Positions 56,401 to 64,000 of a DNA stretch of 64,000 bases are shown one piece after another. Source of the stretch: Calliopsis andreniformis (lineage: Eukaryota > Arthropoda > Insecta > Hymenoptera > Andrenidae); the NCBI RefSeq assembly GCF_051401765.1, contig NW_027480569.1, positions 310,001-374,000 on the forward strand. Direction: 5' to 3'. The first letter of the stretch is position 1. Each line of letters starts with the position of its first letter. A program made the translations under genes and the position numbers. The notes under the pieces were generated by a model. It was not told where the DNA came from, did no database searches, and saw only the letters and a program-made list of their open reading frames with translations.

Positions 56401-57494
56401 TGATTGAAGATTGTGTATTGGGGATTGAATATTGAGGATTGAGGATTGAGGATTGAGGATTGAGGATTGAGGATTGAGGATTGAAGATTGAGTATTGAGT
56501 ATTGAAGGTTGAGGATTGTGGATTGAGGATTAAGGGTTGTGGATTGAATATTGAAGATTGAGTATTGATGCCTGAGGATTGAGGATTGAGGATTGTGGAT
56601 TGAATATTGTAGATTGAGTATTGATGCCTGAGGATTGAGGATTGAGGATTGAGGATTGAGGATTGAGGATTGAAGGTTGAGTATTGAGGATTGAAGATTG
56701 AGTATTCAAGATTGAGTATTGATGATTGAATATTGAGGATTGAGGATTGAGGATTGAGGATTGAGGATTGGGTATTGAGGATTGAGTAATGAGGATTGAG
56801 GATTGAGGTCTGAGTATTGGGGATTGCAGATTGAGTATTGGCGATTGAAGATTGAGTGTTGAGGATTGAGGATTGAGGAATGAGGATCGAAGATTGAGTA
56901 TTGAGGATTGAAGATTGAGGATAGAGGATTGAGTACTGAGGATGGAGGATGAGGGCTGAGGGTTGAAGGTTGAGGATTGAGAAATGAGGGTTGAGGATTG
57001 AGGATTGAAATTGAGGATTGGGTATTGAGGATTGAAGAATGAGGATTGAGGAATTAGGATTGAGGAGTGAGGATTGAGGATTGAAGATTGAGGATTGGGT
57101 ATTGAGGATTGAAGAATGAGGATTGAGGATTGAGGATTGGGGATTGAGGATTGAAGATTAGTGTTGAGGATTGAAGATTGAGGATTGAGGATTGAGGATT
57201 GAGGATTGAGGATTGAAGATTGGGTATTGAGGATTGAAGATTGAGGATTGAGTATTGAGGATTGAGGATTCAGGGTTGAAAATTGAGGATTGAGGATCGA
57301 GGATTGAGGATAGAGGATTGAGGATTGAAGATTGAATATTGATGATTGAATATTGAGGACTGAGGATTGAGGGTTGTGGATTGAGGACGAGGGCTGAGGG
57401 CTGAATATTGATGTTTGAGGTCTGAGTATTAAGGATTGAGGATTGAGAATTGAGGATTGAGGATTGAGGATTGAAGATTGAGGATTGGGTATTT
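53423..57494. repeat. 4.3-kb tandem duplication, copy 1 (252 bases shorter)
   Basis: The left end is marked by the string AGATATTGG, which I saw only here (53431) and at the start of copy 2 (57503). The offset to copy 2 is 4,072 bases at the left and 4,324 bases after about 53880, because copy 1 lacks 252 bases (36 heptamers) present at about 57955-58206. The A landmark at 53994 has the private form GTGCTGAG, shared only with 58318. A 279-base doublet lies inside. Confidence 0.92.
55283..55840. repeat. 279-base tandem doublet inside the 4.3-kb unit
   Basis: Two copies (about 55283-55561 and 55562-55840) are offset by 279 bases; ATTAAGGATTGGG lies at 55293 and 55572. A G-to-C change at 55784 (G at 55505 in the first copy) makes CAA on the + strand, which is a TTG on the - strand. 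That TTG is the apparent start of the 398-codon open frame ending at 55786. Confidence 0.88.
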
Positions 57495-60400
57495 AGGATT
57501 GAAGATATTGGATTGGGTATTGAGGATTGAAGAATGAGGATTGAGGATTGAGGATTGGGGATTGAGAATTGAAGATTAGTGTTGAGTATTGAAGATTGAG
57601 GATTGAGGATTGAGGATTGAGGATTGAGGATTGAAGATTGGGTATTGAGGATTGAAGATTGAGGATTGAGTATTGATGATTGAATATTGAGGATTGAGGA
57701 TTGAGGTTTGAGGATTGAGGATGAAGACTGATGGTTGAGGATTGAGGTTTGAGGAACGAGGATTGAGGATTGAGGATTGAGGACTAAGGATTGACGATTG
57801 AGTATTGAAGATTGAGGATTGATGACTGAGGATTGACGACTGAGAATTGAGGATTGAGGATTGATGATTGAAGATTGAGTATTGAGGATTGAACATTGCG
57901 GATTGAGGATTGAGGATTGAGGATTGAGGATTGAGGATTGAGGATTGAAGATTGAGTATTGAGTATTGAAGGTTGAGGATTGTGGATTGAGGATTAAGGA
58001 TTGAGGATTGAATATTGTAGATTGAGTATTGATGCCTGAGGATTGAGGATTGAGGATTGAGGATTGAGGATTGAGGATGGAAGACTGAGTATTGAGGATT
58101 GAAGATTGAGGGTTGAAGATTGAGTATTGATGATTGAATATTGAGGATTGAGGATTGAGGATTGAGGATTGAGGATTGAGGATTGAGGATTGAAGATTGA
58201 GTATTGCTGATTGAATATTGAGGATTGGGGATTGAGGTTTGAGGATTGAGGACGAGGACTGACGGTAGAGGATTTAGGTTTGAGGATTGAGGATTGAGGA
58301 CTGAGGATTGAGGATGCGTGCTGAGCGTCGGGGATTGAGATTCGACGACTGAGGACTGAGGATTGAGGATTGAGAATTGAGGATTGATGTTTGAGGATTG
58401 AAGATTGGGGATTGGGTATTGAGGATTGAGGAATGAGGATTGAGGATTGAGGATTGAGGTTTGAGGATTGAGAAATGAGGATTGAGGATTGAGGATTGAA
58501 ATTGAGGATTGGGTATTGAGGATTGAAGAATGAGGATTGAAGAATTAGGATTGAGGATTGAGGATTGAGGATTGAAGATTGAGGATTGGGTATTGAGGAT
58601 TGAAGAATGAGGATTGAGGATTGAGGATTGAGGATTGAGGATGAAGACTGAGGGTTGAGGATTGAGGTTTGAGGAACGAGGATCGAGGATTGAGGATTGA
58701 GGACTAAGGATTGACGATTGAGTATTGAAGATTGTGGATTGATGACTGAGGATTGACGACTGAGAATTGAGGATTGAGGATTGATGATTGAGGATTGAGT
58801 ATTGAGGATTGAATATTGAGGATTGAGGATTGAGGGTTGAGGATTGAGGATTGAGGATTGAGGATTGAAGATTGAGTATTGAGTATTTAAGGTTGAGGAT
58901 TGTGGATTGAGGATTAAGGATTGTGGATTGAATATTGTAGATTGAGTATTGATGCCTGAGGATTGAGGATTGAGGATTGTGGATTGAATATTGTAGATTG
59001 AGTATTGATGCCTGAGGATTGAGGATTGAGGATTGAGGATTGACGATTGAGGATTGAAGGTTGAGTATTAAGGATTGAAGATTGAGGATTCAAGATTGAG
59101 TATTGATGATTGAATACTGAGGATTGAGGATTGAGGATTGAGGATTGAGGATTGGGTATTGAGGATTGAGTAATGAGGATTGAGGATTGAGGTTTGAGTA
59201 TTGGGGATTGCAGATTGAGTATTGGCGATTGAAGATTGAGGATTGAGGATTGAGGATTGAGGAATGAGGATCGAAGATTGAGTATTGAGGATTGAAGATT
59301 GAGGATAGAGGATTGAGTACTGAGGATGGAGGATGAGGGCTGAGGGTTGAAGATTGAGGATTGAGAAATGAGGATTGAGGATTGAGGATTGAAATTGAGG
59401 ATTGGGTATTGAGGATTGAAGAATGAGGATTGAGGAATTAGGATTGAGGATTGAGGATTGAGGATTGAAGATTGAATATTTATGATTGAATATTGTGGAC
59501 TGAGGATTGAGGGTTGTGGATTGAGGACGAGGACTGAGGGTTGAATATTGATGTTTGAGGTCTGAGGATTAAGGATTGAGGATTGAGAATTGAGGATTGA
59601 GGATTGAGGATTGGAGATTAAGGATTGGGTATTTAGGATTGAAGAATGTGGATTGAGGATTGAGGTTTGAGGATTGGGGATTGAAGATTGAGTATTGATG
59701 ATTGAATATTGAGGATTGAGGATTGAGGTTTGAGGATTGAAGATGAAGACTGAGGGTTGAGGATTGAGGTTTGAGGAACGATGATTGAGGATTGAGGATT
59801 GAGGACTAAGGATTGACGATTGAGTATTGAAGATTGAGGATTGATGACTGAGGATTGACGACTGAGAATTGAGGATTGAGGATTGTGGATTGAAGATTAA
59901 GGATTGGGTATTTAGGATTGAAGAATGTGGATTGAGGATTGAGGTTTGAGGATTGGGGATTGAAGATTGAGTATTGATGATTGAATATTGAGGATTGAGG
60001 ATTGAGGTTTGAGGATTGAAGATGAAGACTGAGGGTTGAGGATTGAGGTTTGAGGAACGATGATTGAGGATTGAGGATTGAGGACTAAGGATTGACGATT
60101 GAGTATTCAAGATTGAGGATTGATGACTGAGGATTGACGACTGAGAATTGAGGATTGAGGATTGATGATTGAAGATTGAGTATTGAGGATTGAATATTGC
60201 GGATTGAGGATTGAGGATTGAGGATTGAGGATTGAGGATTGAGGATTGAGGATTGAGGATTGAGGATTGAGGATTGAGGATTGAGGATTGAGGATTGAAG
60301 ATTGAGTATTGATGATTGAATATTGAGGATTGAGGATTGAGGATTGAGGATTGAAGATTGAGTATTGAGGATTGAAGATTGAGGATTGAGTATTGAGGAT

Positions 60401-61818
60401 TGAGGATTCAGGGTTGAAGATTGAGGATTGAGGATTGAGGATTGAGGATTGAGGATTGAGGATTGGGTGTTTAGTATTGAAGAATGAGGATTGAGGATTG
60501 AGGTTTGAGGATTGAGGATTGAAGATTGAGTATCGATGATTGAATATTGAGGGTTGAGGATTGAGGTTTGAGGATTGAGGATGAAGACTGAGGGTTGAGG
60601 GTTGAGGTTTGAGGAACGAGGATCGAGGATTGAGGATTGAGGACTAAGGATTGACGATTGAGTATTGAAGATTGAGGATTGATGACTGAGGATTGACGAC
60701 TGAGAATTGAGGATTGAGGATTGATGATTGAAGATTGTGTATTGGGGATTGAATATTGAGGATTGAGGATTGAGGATTGAGGATTGAGGATTGAGGATTG
60801 AGGATTGAAGATTGAGTATTGAGTATTGAAGGTTGAGGATTGTGGATTGAGGATTAAGGGTTGTGGATTGAATATTGAAGATTGAGTATTGATGCCTGAG
60901 GATTGAGGATTGAGGATTGTGGATTGAATATTGTAGATTGAGTATTGATGCCTGAGGATTGAGGATTGAGGATTGAGGATTGAGGATTGAGGATTGAAGG
61001 TTGAGTATTGAGGATTGAAGATTGAGTATTCAAGATTGAGTATTGATGATTGAATATTGAGGATTGAGGATTGAGGATTGAGGATTGAGGATTGGGTATT
61101 GAGGATTGAGTAATGAGGATTGAGGATTGAGGTCTGAGTATTGGGGATTGCAGATTGAGTATTGGCGATTGAAGATTGAGTGTTGAGGATTGAGGATTGA
61201 GGAATGAGGATCGAAGATTGAGTATTGAGGATTGAAGATTGAGGATAGAGGATTGAGTACTGAGGATGGAGGATGAGGGCTGAGGGTTGAAGGTTGAGGA
61301 TTGAGAAATGAGGGTTGAGGATTGAGGATTGAAATTGAGGATTGGGTATTGAGGATTGAAGAATGAGGATTGAGGAATTAGGATTGAGGAGTGAGGATTG
61401 AGGATTGAAGATTGAGGATTGGGTATTGAGGATTGAAGAATGAGGATTGAGGATTGAGGATTGGGGATTGAGGATTGAAGATTAGTGTTGAGGATTGAAG
61501 ATTGAGGATTGAGGATTGAGGATTGAGGATTGAGGATTGAAGATTGGGTATTGAGGATTGAAGATTGAGGATTGAGTATTGAGGATTGAGGATTCAGGGT
61601 TGAAAATTGAGGATTGAGGATCGAGGATTGAGGATAGAGGATTGAGGATTGAAGATTGAATATTGATGATTGAATATTGAGGACTGAGGATTGAGGGTTG
61701 TGGATTGAGGACGAGGGCTGAGGGCTGAATATTGATGTTTGAGGTCTGAGTATTAAGGATTGAGGATTGAGAATTGAGGATTGAGGATTGAGGATTGAAG
61801 ATTGAGGATTGGGTATTT
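57495..61818. repeat. 4,324-base tandem duplication, copy 2
   Basis: This is the head-to-tail partner of 53423-57494 at an offset of 4,324 bases beyond the length difference. Examples are GATTGTGTATTGGGG near 56406 and 60730, and GTGTTGAGGATTG near 56855 and 61179. One substitution noticed is T at 56210 against C at 60534. The right end shares about 11 bases (AGGATTGAAGA) with the left end, consistent with exchange at a short identical stretch. Confidence 0.92.
59607..60164. repeat. 279-base tandem doublet, second occurrence
   Basis: This is the same doublet as 55283-55840, carried in copy 2 of the 4.3-kb duplication. GATTAAGG lies at 59616 and 59895. Its presence in both large copies shows that the 279-base duplication came first. 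Confidence 0.88.
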
Positions 61819-64000
61819 AGGATTGAAGAATGAGGATTGAGGATTGAGGTTTGAGGATTGAGGATTGATGATTGAGTATTGTCGATTGAATATTGAGGAT
61901 TGAGGATTGAGGTTTGAGGATTGAGGACAAGGACTGACGGTTGAGGATTGAGGTTAGAGGATTGAGGATTGGGGATTGAGGACTGAGGATTGAGGATTGA
62001 GGATTGAGGATTGAGCATTGAGGATAGAAGATTGATGACTGGGGATTGAGGATTGAATATTGAGGATTAACGATTGAAGGTTGGGGATTGAGGATCTAGG
62101 ATCGGAGATTGATTATTGAGGATTGAAGATTGAGGATTGACGATTGAGGATTGAGAATTGAGAATTGAGGATGAGGACTGAGGGTTGAGGATTGAGGTTT
62201 GAGGAATGAGGATTGATGGTTGAGGATTGAGGATTGAGGATTGAGGATTGAGGATTGAGGATTGAGTATTGAATATTGAGTATTGATACCTGAGGATTGA
62301 GGATTGAGGATTGAGGATTGAGGATTGAGGATTGAAGATTGAGTATTGGGGATTGAAGATTGAGGATTGAGGATTGAGGATTGAGGATGGAGAATGAGGA
62401 CTGACGGTTGAGGATTGAGGTTTGAGGATTGAAGATTGAGGACTGAGGACTGAGGATTGAGGATTGAGGATTGAGCATTGAGGATTGAAGATTGAGTACT
62501 GGGGACTCGGGATTGCAGATTGAGGATTAAGGATTGAAGATTGAGTATTGAGGATTGAAGATAGAGGATTGAGTATTGAGGATTGAGGATTCAGGGTTGA
62601 AAATTGAGGATTGAGGATTGAGGATTGAGGATTGAGGATTGAGGATTGAAGATTGAATATTGATGATTGAATATTGAGGACTGAGGATTGAGGGTTGTGG
62701 ACTGAGGACTCGGACTGAGGGTTGAATATTGATGTTTGAGGTCTGAGGATTAAGGATTGAGGATTGAGAATTGAGGATTGAGGGTTGAGGATTGGAAATA
62801 GAGGATTGGGTATTTAGGATTGAAGAATGAGGATTGAGTATTGAGGTTTGAGGATTGAGGATTGAAGATTGAGTATTGATGATTGAATATTGAGGATTGA
62901 TGATTGAGGTTTGAGGATTGAGGACGAGGACTGACGGTTGAGGATTGTGGTTTGAGGATTAAGGATTGGGGATTGAGGACTCAGGATTGAGGATTGAGGA
63001 TTGAGCATTGAGGATTGAAGATTGATGACTGGGGATTGAGGATTGAAGATTGAGGATTAACGATTGAAGGTTGGGGATTGAGGACCTAGGATCGGAGATT
63101 GATTATTGAGGATTGAAGATTGAGGATTGAGGATTGAGGATTGAGAATTGAGAATTGAGGGTGAGGACTGAGGGTTGCGGATTGAGGTTTGAGGAATGAG
63201 GATTGATGGTTGAGGATTGAGGATTGAGGATTGAGGATTGAGGATTGAAGATTGAGGATAGAGGATTGGGTACTGAGGATGGAGGATGAGGGCTGAGGGT
63301 TGAGGATTGAGGATTGAGAAATGAGGATTGAGGATTGAGGATTGAAATTGAGGATTGTGTATTGAGGATTGAAGAATAAGGATTGAGGAATTAGGATTGA
63401 GGATTCAGGGTTGAAGATTGAGGATTGAGGATTGGGTATTGAGGATTGAGGATTGAGGATTGAAGATTGAATATTTATGATTGAATATTGAGGACTGAGG
63501 ATTGAGGGTTGTGGATTGAGGACGAGGACTGAGGGTTGAATATTGATGTTTGAGGTCTGAGGATTAAGGATTGAGGATTGAGAATTGAGAATTGAGGATT
63601 AAGGATTGAAGATTAAGGATTGGGTATTTAGGATTGAAGAATGAGGATTGAGGATTGAGGTTTGAGGATTGGGGATTGAAGATTGAGTATTGATGATTGA
63701 ATATTGAGGATTGAGGATTGAGGTTTGAGGATTGAGGATGAAGACTGAGGGTTGAGGATTGAGGTTTGAGGAACGAGGATTGAGGATTGAGGATTGAGGA
63801 CTAAGGATTGACGATTGAGTATTGAAGATTGAGGATTGATGACTGAGGGTTGACGACTGAGAATTGAGGATTGAGGATTGATGATTGATGATTGAAGATT
63901 GAGTATTGAGGATTGAATATTGCGGATTGAGGATTGAGGATTGAGGATTGAGGATTGAGGATTGAGGATTGAAGATTGAGTATTGAGTATTGAAGGTTGA
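61819..64000. repeat. B modules, right edge of window
   Basis: No gene is seen. B landmarks lie at 62095 (TCTAGG form) and 63085 (CCTAGG form). The last 600 bases follow the order seen at 36240-36790, and the window ends inside the array. Confidence 0.82.

Larger units (their letters stand above)
1..64000. repeat. Heptanucleotide satellite array with higher-order structure, spanning the whole window
   Basis: Every line of the sequence reads as tandem copies of the 7-mer GATTGAG or a one- or two-base variant (GTATTGA, GAAGATT, GGTTTGA, GACTGAG, GAATATT). Seven-base register is kept for long stretches and shifted by a few fixed elements that recur, such as GATTGAAATTGAGG (one base short) and GGATGGAGGATGAGGGCTGA (holds a 6-base unit). 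The + strand is G/A/T-rich with very few C residues. No unique flanking DNA is seen at either end. The variants are ordered, not random: the same strings of variants return hundreds to tens of thousands of bases away. That is typical of satellite evolving by unequal exchange. The host is unknown and no function can be read from the sequence. Confidence 0.98.

Noticed and set aside
1..64000. CRISPR array
   Set aside because: There is no alternation of a constant repeat with unique spacers; all sequence is the heptamer or its variants.
1..64000. Telomere repeat
   Set aside because: The unit GATTGAG does not match TTAGGG, TTTAGGG, TTAGG or other common telomere units, and no array end is seen.
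1..64000. Promoters from TTGAGG (-35-like) and TATTGA (-10-like) words
   Set aside because: These words arise from the heptamer every few bases and carry no information without a gene or a unique context.
1..64000. Inverted repeats or hairpins (terminators, origins)
   Set aside because: The near absence of C on one strand prevents stable long stems, and none was found.

Overview
The whole 64,000-base window is one uninterrupted satellite array. The basic unit is a 7-base repeat, GATTGAG on the + strand (complement CTCAATC), present roughly 9,100 times with point variants. I found no stretch of ordinary unique DNA, no recognisable protein gene, no rRNA or tRNA, no transposon ends, no CRISPR array and no replication origin. 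Both edges lie inside the array, so its true length exceeds 64 kb.

The array is not random degenerate repeat. Variant heptamers and a few fixed out-of-register elements recur in the same order and spacing, which defines higher-order modules of hundreds to thousands of bases. Three landmarks are useful. Landmark A contains GTGCTAAG followed by TCGACGACTG and occurs at least 16 times. Landmark B contains CCTAGGATCGGAG and occurs at least 10 times, plus two relatives. Landmark C is GATGCCTGAGG, often in pairs about 57 bases apart.

Layout: 1-3707 mixed older modules; 3708-5721 a duplication with 1,053-base offset; 5211-12654 two near-identical 3,722-base tandem copies; 12655-17604 mixed A and B modules; 17605-18036 a 216-base doublet; 18037-24900 mostly C-type modules; 24901-28250 three A modules; 28251-34715 mixed; 34716-36471 an 878-base doublet; 36472-45169 mixed; 45170-53033 two interleaved duplicated pairs; 53423-61818 a 4.1/4.3-kb tandem pair that itself contains a 279-base doublet; 61819-64000 B and A modules.

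The + strand is almost free of C by eye, and the heptamer puts a TGA in every + frame every 21 bases. The - strand heptamer has no stop in any frame, so - strand open frames of up to 966 codons arise automatically, all encoding variants of one heptapeptide (SSILNPQ). I treat these as by-products of the repeat, not genes.

The organism cannot be named from this window. An array this long with layered higher-order repeats is most like eukaryotic heterochromatic satellite (centromeric, pericentromeric or subtelomeric). Tandem heptamers are also known from cyanobacteria (STRR sequences), usually as much shorter arrays, so a prokaryotic or assembly-inflated source is not excluded.
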